NCBI GenBank assembly: GCA_947034895.1
Contig: OX344764.1
Location: 61,919,348 to 61,983,347, forward strand
Reading direction: 5' to 3'
Source: Rhytidiadelphus loreus
Lineage: Eukaryota; Streptophyta; Bryopsida; Hypnales; Hylocomiaceae
DNA length: 64,000 bases
Below, in pieces: positions 50,405 to 60,600 of this stretch. Position 1 is the first letter of the stretch; every line of letters begins with the position of its first letter. Made by a program: the position numbers and the translations under genes. The notes under the pieces were generated by a model. It worked only from the letters and a program-made list of their open reading frames with translations, was not told the DNA's origin and did not search any database.

Positions 50405-51660
50405 GTCCGACCGCAGTAAAAAGACATAAAACATGAATTTCAGATCACTTTTACGTATAATAAAATGTCTTTTTTCACAAAACTTTCAACTACAAAAATG
50501 TTGGAAATGAAGCCAAGTTTTACCTCCAGAAATTCATTTCAAGTTTCAAGCTTCCAAAAAAAAGTTATAAACAATTTTCTAAGGCTGTTTTTGAAAATGA
50601 CCAAAAACTTGCCGTCCGCCCTTCCGACGGCCCGTCCGACCCTCTGCCGACCGCAATGAAATGTCTTAAAACATGATTTTTAGACCTCTTTTACGCATAG
50701 TAAAATGTCTTTTTTCAAAACACTTTGAACTACAAAAACGTTGGAAATGAAGCCAAGTTCCACCTCCAAGAATCCGTTTTAAGTTTCAACGTTCTAGCAG
50801 AAAGTTAAGGATCATTTTCTAAGGCTGTTTTTGGTAATGGCCAAAAAAGCGTTGTCTTCTACTCCTCTCCTCCAACCCCCCGTTCGCCATCTAACCACTC
50901 GTCCACCTATTGTACCCTCCATCCAGCTGTATTGTATTAATGAATTTTAAAAAGTACAGATTCGCTTTTCAAGGCTTCCATTTAATACTACAAAATACAA
51001 AAGGATCCTCTGAGTCTACAATCCTCCATCCGCTCCTCCGACCCGCCGTCTGCCCTTTCGGACGGCCCGTCCGACCCTCTGCCGACCGCAGTAAAATGTC
51101 ATAAAACATGATTTTTAGACCTCTCTTACGCAGAGTAAAATGTCTTTTTTTCAAAAAACTTTGAACTACAAAAACGTTGGAAATGAAGCCAAGTTCCACC
51201 TCCAAGAGTCCGTTTTAAGTTTCAATCTTCCAGCAAAAAGTTAAGGACCATTTTCTAAGGCTATTTTTGAAAATGGCCAAAAAAACGCCGTCCTCTCCTC
51301 CGACTCCCATCCACCCATCTCACCACCGAAAGGACCCTTTGAGTCTCCAATCCTCCATCTGCCCTTCCCAACCGCCGTCCACTCCTCCGACCCGCCGACC
51401 GCTCTTGCGACCCGCCGTCCGCCCATCCGACGGCCCGTCCGACCCTCTGCCGACTGCACTAAAATGTCTTAAAACATGATTTTTAGACCTCTTTTACGCA
51501 TAGTAAAATGTCTTTTTTCAAAAAACTTTGAACTACAAAAACGTTGGAAATGAAGCCAAGTTCTACCTCCAAGAATCCGTTTTAAGTTTCAACCTTCTAG
51601 CAGAAAGTTAAGGACCATTTTCTAAGGCTGTTTTTGATAATGGACAAAAAAACGTTGTCT
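50405..51660. repeat. Four direct copies of a 215-bp unit, left side of hAT-like element
   Basis: Each unit starts near CCGACCGCAGTAAAATGTC and continues through ATGATTTTTAGACCTC, ACTACAAAAACGTTGGAAAT and TTTTCTAAGGCTGTTTTTG. Starts are near 50409, 50647, 51083 and 51440. Spacers carry GC-rich CCGTCC/CCGACC words. Three inverted copies lie on the right (about 54240-55065). Confidence 0.65.
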
Positions 51661-52440
51661 TCTACTCCTCTCCTCCGACCCCCCGTTCGCCATCTAACCA
51701 CTCGTCCGCCTATTGTACCCTCCATCCAGCTGTATTGTATTAATGAATTTTGAAAAGTACAGATTCGCTTTTCAAGACTTCTATTTAATACTACAAAGTA
51801 CAAACATCGTATATAGCATTTATGTATACAAAGGAAGGATAATCCAAGTTAAACTTTCACACATTGAAATATGCACTATAATTGTTATACCCTAAACCCT
51901 AAATCTTAAACCCTAAATCCTAGACCCTAGACCCTAAACCTTGAATTTTACATTAGTGAACAAACACATTGCTTTAATGTGCAAAATATGTTTGACTTCT
52001 AATTCCCTTAAAATGTGATTATCATGATGTACTACATATGGATTTTTGCATAGTTCATAAGCTTATTCATATATGTTGTCAACATGTTCTTGGTATTTTC
52101 TACATCAATTATGATGTGCCAATTTACAAATGTCAAACATACAATTATAATTTGAAGTTTTTTTTCTTTAAGTTTTGTTGTAAAATGCATTAATAGCTTG
52201 AAACACCAAAGTATACATAGTACAAGCAATTATATTATTTTATAATTGTATTACAAGATGCTACAAAAAATGCTTTAAATATTTTAATGTAATTTAATGT
52301 TGTTCAAGATTAAATATTGCATTTATACAACAAAAATATTATTGAAGTTGTTTTCCTACACCCTTATACCTATAAATTGTAAATCGTCAACTATATATCT
52401 CATATGAAAAATATTAGTGCTTGAATAGTTTAAAACATAA
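51029..52440. repeat. Palindrome, left arm (1412 bp)
   Basis: Position x in this arm pairs with 105890 minus x in the right arm with no indel over the whole length. I found only two mismatches (51262 and 51421, both transitions), so identity is about 99.8 percent. The arm holds two 215-bp units, a degenerate telomere-like stretch and AT-rich sequence. Outer limit: pairing fails at 51028/54862. Confidence 0.9.
51889..51942. repeat. Degenerate telomere-like repeat, left arm
   Basis: About seven tandem variants of CCCTAAA (CCCTAAA, CCCTAAAT, CTTAAA, CCTAGA), the complement of the plant telomere unit TTTAGGG. Mirrored at 53948-54001 in the other arm. Confidence 0.75.
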
Positions 52441-53449
52441 TCAACCTTCAAATGTGATGATTTTTTGTATATGACTATGATGACCCTCATTAATATATAT
52501 TTGTAATGTATTTATACATCAATAATGATGTTTTCAATTCATCTTGTTGTAAATGTGACATGTGCAATTGTGATTTAATAATTTATATTATTAGTTTAGT
52601 TTTATATCTCATCTTCTAAAAATTTGGAATCATTTTAATATATGTTTTGTTCTTTATCACACTAGATTCTATTATTTTTTAAATTGCTTAGAATAAACAC
52701 TAAAAGAAAAGTTCAAAGGGCTATTTATTTATATAAAGTAAAGACTAGAAATGTCATGGAAAATGTTTCTTGTCATCTCTATTATTTCTTTCATTTGAAA
52801 AACATTATGTTTGCCAACATTTTTTATTAAACTACATTTGAAAAATAATTTTTTTAAATATTTTTGACATTCAAATTTTGACAATCAGATAATGTAACAA
52901 ATATATAAACTCCTAATCCTACAAAATCCTAGTTTACAAACTATTGAGTTTTATTTCACCATACCAAGAATTTGCCATAAAAATTTGGAAAAGTATCTCA
53001 GTATCTTTACAAATATTAGACATCATCTGAAAAAATAGTCTTTTAACTTTTTCCAAAAAATTCAATACTACTATCAATATAAATTAACAAAACCGAAGAC
53101 ATAAGTACAAATAGAAATATAAATGTCTACCACAAACTTATAACCAAAGAATTGAAGAAACACTATAAAATAATGCATTTACAAATGATTTTATAGAAAA
53201 TTCCGTAATTTAAAACCTTGAAGAATACAATATCGATTGGATTAAAAGACAAAAAACTATATAGTTTGACTTTTAGTAATATATATAATTAACCAAGCAT
53301 GCTAGATCTTCCACAATATAATTGCAATAAAATCTCTTGTCTAATTAAATAATGATCAATTCAATCTTCTTAAGTAAAAATAAGGAACCCAAAGGTATTG
53401 AAGGGATCATATGAGGCGCCATCATGTATTCATGTTCGACAAAAGTCGG
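52441..53449. other. Palindrome loop, 1009 bp AT-rich
   Basis: Non-palindromic spacer between the arms. No gene, frame or known motif recognised. Confidence 0.6.
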
Positions 53450-54861
53450 TTATGTTTTAAACTATTCAAGCACTAATATTTTTCATATGAGATATATAGT
53501 TGACGATTTACAATTTATAGGTATAAGGGTGTAGGAAAACAACTTCAATAATATTTTTGTTGTATAAATGCAATATTTAATCTTGAACAACATTAAATTA
53601 CATTAAAATATTTAAAGCATTTTTTGTAGCATCTTGTAATACAATTATAAAATAATATAATTGCTTGTACTATGTATACTTTGGTGTTTCAAGCTATTAA
53701 TGCATTTTACAACAAAACTTAAAGAAAAAAAACTTCAAATTATAATTGTATGTTTGACATTTGTAAATTGGCACATCATAATTGATGTAGAAAATACCAA
53801 GAACATGTTGACAACATATATGAATAAGCTTATGAACTATGCAAAAATCCATATGTAGTACATCATGATAATCACATTTTAAGGGAATTAGAAGTCAAAC
53901 ATATTTTGCACATTAAAGCAATGTGTTTGTTCACTAATGTAAAATTCAAGGTTTAGGGTCTAGGGTCTAGGATTTAGGGTTTAAGATTTAGGGTTTAGGG
54001 TATAACAATTATAGTGCATATTTCAATGTGTGAAAGTTTAACTTGGATTATCCTTCCTTTGTATACATAAATGCTATATACGATGTTTGTACTTTGTAGT
54101 ATTAAATAGAAGTCTTGAAAAGCGAATCTGTACTTTTCAAAATTCATTAATACAATACAGCTGGATGGAGGGTACAATAGGCGGACGAGTGGTTAGATGG
54201 CGAACGGGGGGTCGGAGGAGAGGAGTAGAAGACAACGTTTTTTTGTCCATTATCAAAAACAGCCTTAGAAAATGGTCCTTAACTTTCTGCTAGAAGGTTG
54301 AAACTTAAAACGGATTCTTGGAGGTAGAACTTGGCTTCATTTCCAACGTTTTTGTAGTTCAAAGTTTTTTGAAAAAAGACATTTTACTATGCGTAAAAGA
54401 GGTCTAAAAATCATGTTTTAAGACATTTTAGTGCAGTCGGCAGAGGGTCGGACGGGCCGTCGGATGGGTGGACGGCGGGTCGCAAGAGCGGTCGGCGGGT
54501 CGGAGGAGTGGACGGCGGTTGGGAAGGGCAGATGGAGGATTGGAGACTCAAAGGGTCCTTTCGGTGGTGAGATGGGTGGATGGGAGTCGGAGGAGAGGAC
54601 GGCGTTTTTTTGGCCATTTTCAAAAACAGCCTTAGAAAATGGTCCTTAACTTTTTGCTGGAAGATTGAAACTTAAAACGGACTCTTGGAGGTGGAACTTG
54701 GCTTCATTTCCAACGTTTTTGTAGTTCAAAGTTTTTTGAAAAAAAGACATTTTACTCTGCGTAAGAGAGGTCTAAAAATCATGTTTTATGACATTTTACT
54801 GCGGTCGGCAGAGGGTCGGACGGGCCGTCCGAAAGGGCAGACGGCGGGTCGGAGGAGCGGA
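53450..54861. repeat. Palindrome, right arm (1412 bp)
   Basis: Inverted, almost exact copy of 51029-52440 (symmetry centre 52945). Beyond 54861 the sequence departs from the left side but continues with another inverted 215-bp unit. Confidence 0.9.
53948..54001. repeat. Degenerate telomere-like repeat, right arm
   Basis: TTTAGGG-type variants (TTTAGGGT, CTAGGGT, TTTAGGATT), exact mirror of 51889-51942. Confidence 0.75.
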
Positions 54862-55059
54862 CTGCAATTTTTTGACCATTTTCAAGCACAACCATAGAAA
54901 ATGGTTCATATCTTTTTGTTGGAAGGTTGAAACTTGGAACGGATTGTTGGAGGTGAAACTTGGCTTCATTTTCAACTTCTTTGTAGTTAAAAGTTTTTTG
55001 AAGAAAGTCATTTTACTATGCGTAAAAGAGGTCTGAAAATCATGTTTTATGACATTTTA

Positions 55060-55395
55060 CTGTGGTCGGGCCGTCCGCACCGTCTGCCCGTCCGCAATGG
55101 CCGTCCGCGTCGACCACGCCGCCCGCCTGTCCGTGATGGCCGTCTGCGCCGACCGCGCCGTCCGCTCGTCCGTAAAGGCCGTCTGCGCCGACCGCGCCGT
55201 CCGCCTGTCTGCGATGGCCATCCGTGCCATCCGCCCGTCCGCGATGGCCGTTCACGCCAACCGCGCCGTCTGTTTGTTCACGATGGCCGTCCGCTTGCCT
55301 GTGCCGACCGCGCCGTCCGCACTGTCTGAACGTCCAACAAGTGCCGTCCGATGGTCGCCGTCCACATCGTCCGCGCGCCCGGAAAATCTGGATGT
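55060..55395. repeat. Right subterminal GC-rich repeat block
   Basis: Carries CCGTCCGC eight times, often as GGCCGTCCGCG or preceded by GCGACCGCG-like words, on a roughly 18-bp or 36-bp rhythm. Mirror of the left block. Confidence 0.6.
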
Positions 55396-56047
55396 CCGGA
55401 TGTCCGAAAAATGGACGTGATTTTGCCATGGACGTTGCAATTCGTCAACCCTGCTCCCAATGCATTTTTATCGTTAACCAAACTACTTGCAATACAAATA
55501 AATTTTAGGGAATTGGAACCACTCAAGTAGTTTTAATACTTTCATTTTGAATTCCGTTGACAACATTTACATTTTGCTAGTATATACCTTAACATACATA
55601 GGATTTTTATGATAAATTCTACTAGCCATGGGGAGATAATAAAATAGTCAAACTTGACTATTCCTTCTACCATGTGTCTTTTTTGGGAAGAACCGGTAGC
55701 TAGTGTAAGATGAGGTGATTAATATAGAAGTTTGATTGTTGAAATTCAAAATGTTGATCAATATCATTGAATGCAATGATAACAAGGTGGAATTTGCCTA
55801 TGCAAGAAAAAAGTATGCAAAAAAATTACCTCCACTTCTTCAAAGTAGGCCAAAAATTGATTATTTAAAAGTAGGGAAAAACAAATATGGAAGGATCTCT
55901 AGAGGATATGGCAAGATTTTAGCTAAGGCATCCAAAGACAACCCAATTATCAATTGTAAGATTAGTTGGAGACTTCATATACATGACAAACAACTAAGAG
56001 GCTAGTATAGCTAAAGTTAAGAATTCATTGCATGTGGTACCTTCAAA

Positions 56048-56086
56048 CACTAGTAGAAAACGCAAGTCCTGTATTTTCTACTAGTG
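56048..56086. mobile_element. 39-bp CACTA-ended hairpin
   Basis: CACTAGTAGAAAA and TTTTCTACTAGTG, 13-bp perfect inverted ends, around a 13-base spacer. A 3-bp direct repeat AAA flanks it (56045-56047 and 56087-56089). Terminus and target size are those of CACTA transposons (CACTAnnAGAAAA). Extremely short for a mobile element. Confidence 0.65.
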
Positions 56087-56329
56087 AAATTACTAATTAG
56101 ATGTTGAACTGATTGACTCACTAGATGAGCTACTAGATGAGCTATTGTTTGACTGTGGTTACATTTAAGTTTAATTACATAATTGAACATGCAAACTAGT
56201 ACTAATTTGGGCCATGTAGTTAATACATGAGGTGCTTGCATTGATTTACCATTGTATAGTACTTGACATGAACTAGTGCTTTTTCACATTATTTAATCTG
56301 ATTTAAACCTTGAAGAATCATTAAGCTAA

Positions 56330-56566
56330 CACTATAAGAAACCTGTGTTTTAGGTGATGTTTTGTAATTTTTTCAGATGGATTTTAGGTGATGTTAGAAA
56401 AAACAACTTGTGTTTTGTTGTCAATAATCACATCCAATATAACATTCACTTATTATATTGGATGTGATTATCAATAAAAAAAACACAAGTTGTTTTTTCT
56501 GACCTCACGTAAAATCTATTTGAAAAATGTACAAAACGTCATCTAAAATACAGGTTTCTTATAGTG
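56330..56566. mobile_element. CACTA-type miniature element, 237 bp
   Basis: Starts CACTATAAGAAACCTGTGTT and ends AGGTTTCTTATAGTG. Long inverted arms (ACATCCAATATAA with TTATATTGGATGT in the centre). A 3-bp direct repeat TAA flanks it (56327-56329, 56567-56569). Confidence 0.85.
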
Positions 56567-58001
56567 TAATATGATAGTGATTGGGTCAATTTTGTTTTTG
56601 AAATAGTTTGAGCTTCAAAATATTCATGCCAAAGACATTCATTTTTAAGAAGGTTTTTGTATGTATATGTATATATTTTTGTAGAAAAGAGTTTTTTAGG
56701 ATTGGCCTGTTCAAATTAATTGTGAAAGGAAATTCAACTAATTCATGTGCCAAGTAAGAGGAGAATGAGCTAGTTCATGTATAAGATGGGAGAGAAATTA
56801 GTTGATTCAAATTAAGGTAAATCGGCCCATTATAGTCAATCAGCCCATAGTGGTCACCTACCAAATGATCCCATTATGGTTTTTTCAGGTTTTTTAGATT
56901 TTGGCTTCAATGCATGTCTTACATGACAATAATGAAGTAGTTAGTGAGTGCATTAGGTACTTCTAATATTTCAGTGAGAATTCATTGTGAGAATTGACTT
57001 TTTAGGTCTTCTATGTTAGAAAAAGCCTTTGACTACTTCAAGTGAACAACATGAGCATGATGGATTCAGATTTTGTTTGTTCTAAGGTAGTCTATAGACT
57101 CTTTTGGGCCATGATGCATTCTCGGGGGGTCATTTAGAGTGTCCATTAGAAACCACATGTGAACAAAACTTTGGACCCCCTATATACTTTTTGAATTTTA
57201 AATATAAATAAATAAATAAAATATGAATAGATTTTCCTACTTTGAAAGTTTATGTTTTGAATTTTTGATATTTTTATTTGTTAATAATAATTAGTTACAA
57301 ATTTTTGAAGTAAAAAGATACACTGTAGAATTGAAAAATAGCTTTCACATCCCTATATTATATAAGAAAAAATTGTCTAAAAAATGAACAAAAAATTCTT
57401 TAAAATAACTCATTATTGAAAGCTCATTTTGAGTTGAATATTGACTCAATGGTCATCTAAATGTGTCCTCTATAATTATTTGAATTGAAAAACATGCCAT
57501 TTTAGTTCATTTTCAACCTCTTCTAGAAATCATTTCATATTTTATTTGAGTTGGAAATTTTGGCAATAGAAAGCTATATTCATTATTAAACAATGTTCAA
57601 AATTTTAGGTTGAAATTATAGTTGATTAGAAACCACTTGTTTGCACATGGTTTGTTATACTAGAACTAAGTGCACCCCCCAAGGATGCATTGAACACTTC
57701 AAAAATTCATAGCAAATTCATACTTTGTCAAAAAAATCATAATTTCAATTGTTCTCACTTTTTCTCACTTATACTACTGGAGGGAAAAAATTGAAAAATT
57801 TCAGCAACCACATGTGATCAAACTCCTAATTCTGACCACAATAGGTTGTTTTACCTTAGTTGATTCAAATTCACTATCAAAAGAAAATGAACATTTGATG
57901 AAAAAAGACAAGAATAGAACAGAATCAAGGCTTGGTCAAACATACTCTTCAATAGCTAGTTCTGGGCCTAAATTTTCTAAATATTTCTTGGACATCGGTT
58001 G

Positions 58002-58303
58002 CATTAGAAGATATTTGAGGCCAAGGGAGGGCCGTTTCATGTTTGTTCCCTTGATCGTTCCCTACGATTGCAGAATACGAGCCACTATTGTCAAGGTATC
58101 AATGACCCAATATTTCAAAAAAAATAAAAAATAAATTGTTTTGAACCAAAATTTATTTTGAAATTTTGAAATTTTATTTTTTCTGAAGTGGCACAATGAC
58201 GACCACATCAGCAGAGAATTCCCTGCGCGTTCCTGCAATTCCAGCAGTGTTAGAGAGCATTGGGAATTCACAGTCTCCCAATGCCCTTAAATCTCTTCTA
58301 ATG
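58002..58303. mobile_element. CATTAG-ended foldback element (copy D)
   Basis: Left end CATTAGAAGATATTTGAGGC, right end reversed CATTAGAAGAGATTTAAGGG: the best-preserved ends of the family. About 302 bp with GC-richer arms and an AT-rich core near 58100-58185. Confidence 0.65.
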
Positions 58304-58724
58304 TTTCATCACATATTTTAGGTTGTTAATTAATTACAACACTTTTGAGTTGTCACCAAGTTCTTTGACTATGTACCGGTATTTTTTTTTTCATTTTCCA
58401 TAAAATGGCAAAGTGGCGATATTAAATGTTACGGTGGTGCTCCAAGTTTCAACATTCATCCACGTATTGGATAGAAAATGTGATACTACGTATCTATAAT
58501 TCTATTTTCATTCACAATGTGGCGATTTCATCCAAGATTTTTCTTGAACTTGAAGTTTTTTTGGCAATTTCATCCAAAATTTTACTAAAAGTTTCCTATA
58601 GCTTGGTGGTGGCCTAAATTTTTTGGTGCTTTTGAGCACCAAATCGCCAGAAAAAAAACCCATTACTATGTACTACAGTGACTATATCTATCTACACTTG
58701 CGCCAAAAGGTTACAAAATACAAT

Positions 58725-59022
58725 TATTAGATGTTTTTTTTCCTACTTTGGAGGGTTATGAGTTCCCAATCTGGGAACCAACGGAAACTGGCGGAAACTA
58801 CAATTTGTGAGCTGGTTTGACGTAGTACAACGATTGCCACGTCATTTTTTATTTATTTTTTAAAATAAATAAATTTAAAATTTGTTTTTCATTTTTAAAA
58901 ATATTTCATTTTTAAAAAATAAAAAAAATAAAAAATTCTGACATCGGCGTTCGATGAGGCCTAGGGGAACGGAGCTGGGACAGGCCCGAAACGGCCCTCC
59001 AAACCCCCAATCTCATCTAATG
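58725..59022. mobile_element. CATTAG-ended foldback element (copy E)
   Basis: Left end TATTAGATGTTTTTTTTCC, right end reversed CATTAGATGAGATTGGGGG. Shares GAGTTCCCAA, CGGAAACTGGCGG and CGAAACGGCCCTCC words with copies B and C; core at 58850-58935 is almost pure A/T. Confidence 0.6.
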
Positions 59023-59240
59023 ATTTTACTAAGTTTAGAATTTGGACCTTGCATTGGAGAGACTTTAGTTGACCAAAAGGATGTGACACCAAAAAACTTG
59101 TGATTTGGCTCAGATTGGAATAAGGTTGCCTTGAAGTCAATTGACTTTTCTTTTAGATTATTTGCTAATGCTTAAAGTTGTTTATCATTGTCAATCATTA
59201 TAATTATTTCATTGCATTGCACATTAGATTTTGAGTTTTT

Positions 59241-59436
59241 ATCAAGTCATTATAATTAGATTATCTAATCATTGTAATTAAGTTGTCAATCTTTGTCAAG
59301 TCATTATAATTAAATTATCAATCATTGTCAACTCATTAGAATTAGGTTGTCAATCATTGTGAAGTCACTACAATTAGGTTGTCAATCACTGTCAAGTCAC
59401 TATAATTATATTTTCATTCATTGTCAATCATAATAG
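59241..59436. repeat. 32-bp minisatellite
   Basis: Four contiguous 32-bp units at 59295-59422, each of the form GTCAAGTCANTANAATTA..TTNTCAATCA, with degenerate units on both sides. Units abut without spacers. Confidence 0.75.
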
Positions 59437-60189
59437 CTCTATTTTTTATAGTACAATTTAGATTGCTAGTGAATGCTTTACGTTGTCAATCATAGGAGGA
59501 GTCCCATTGGACACACCCAACTCAACTTTCTCCAAACCAATTGAAATCAAAACATACATGGCATGTGCAACTTAGTCTACGTGGCAATGCTCATCAAGTT
59601 TTTTAAATATTCTTTACTCTAAGAAACAACCAATTACACTCAATTTGAACTTGCTTTTGATTACTTTATTGTTACTAATGCAACTATTCATTTCATTGGA
59701 AGTTGTCTATGTCTTGTGACATTTATTTTTCATGAGGCTTTTAGGTGGCTTAGTTGTAAATCTACTCACCTCTTTTGAAATGTTTGGTAACTTCTCCAAG
59801 TCTTGTATTGTTCATTTGTACTTTGACTTCCTCTAAATATTAACTTTGCGATTTCATCACCTCCTTTAATTCCTTTTGATAATGTTGTTTCATGCACCCT
59901 TACCATTGAGCATGGTAGATGTATTTTTCCATACACTATTGTAAAGAATTTGTACGAAGATCTGTTGGGTTGTTGCATGACATTGACATATTCCTATCAT
60001 ACGGCTTCCAGGGTTCTCTGAAGATTTTTAAATCTCACCTCGATGATAGTAGGAAATTGCCTTGTATACATCAAAAAATTATAGAATATGGTGCAACACC
60101 TATTGGTGTTGGAGAAATTGATGTGGGTAGAATCCATTAAGAGCCATGTATCTACAATTTAATTTGGTAAAATACCTAATATGTAGGGA

Positions 60190-60439
60190 CTAAGTGTTGG
60201 TATCCCAACCATGTTTTGCTCTACATACTTAACATTTGCTCTTTAGGCTTCCTAGAATCCTAGTAAAGCAACAAATCCTCTCAGCTATCATCTATGTGAT
60301 GATTACAAAATGGAACAACAAAACATCAAAGGACACATGGAGGGCAAAGACTCCACAAAGTTTCAAGGTTTGTAGGCTACAGAAGATGATATAATTGTCT
60401 TTTTTGTTCCCTTAATTTGAAAGGGACCCCAACACTTAG
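60190..60439. mobile_element. Possible TIR element, CTAAGTGTTGG ends
   Basis: CTAAGTGTTGG at 60190-60200 and its exact complement CCAACACTTAG at 60429-60439, with partial pairing just inside (TATCCC against GGGACC). About 250 bp, non-coding. No target duplication seen and no second copy in the window. Confidence 0.4.
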
Positions 60440-60550
60440 CTAGAATCGAATGTGGTTTGTCTCTTTTGCTCTAAGGTTGTAGTCAAGTAGCCTCAATCAT
60501 ATTGAATTCAAAGTTCCATGGTTTTGTTATGACTCTTCCACAATACATTA

Positions 60551-60553
<3 letters not shown>

Positions 60554-60598
<45 letters not shown>
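60554..60598. repeat. AT dinucleotide microsatellite
   Basis: About 22 uninterrupted AT units. Confidence 0.95.

Positions 60599-60600
<2 letters not shown>

Larger units (their letters stand above)
49822..55453. mobile_element. hAT-like non-autonomous element, 5.6 kb, with giant internal palindrome
   Basis: Ends are a perfect 10-bp inverted repeat, CAGGGTTGAC at 49822-49831 and GTCAACCCTG at 55444-55453; CAGGG is the common hAT terminus. The flanks CTCTCAAT (49814-49821) and CTCCCAAT (55454-55461) form an 8-bp target duplication with one mismatch, and both fit the hAT preference nTnnnnAn. Just inside each end is a GC-rich block with the octamer GCGGACGG, seven times on the left and eight times, inverted, on the right, like the subterminal transposase-binding repeats of Ac-type elements. 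The middle is a long palindrome with a 1-kb AT-rich loop. No transposase frame exists; Arg-rich frames here are by-products of the octamer. Mobilisation in trans is inferred. Confidence 0.75.
55462..58001. other. AT-rich intergenic sequence
   Basis: No gene recognised. An 89-codon frame at 55736-56005 has no recognisable domain. Two CACTA miniature elements are listed separately; 57690-57810 repeats sequence seen at 27660-27780. Confidence 0.35.

Noticed and set aside
55040..55429. A 129-codon Arg/Gly-rich frame (and similar frames at 49827-50237 and 51241-51479)
   Set aside because: They arise from the GC-rich GCGGACGG/GTCCG repeats in all frames and both strands; no start context or domain.
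59241..59436. Regular 32-bp repeats suggesting a CRISPR array
   Set aside because: Units abut with no spacers, in a plant nuclear sequence; it is a minisatellite.
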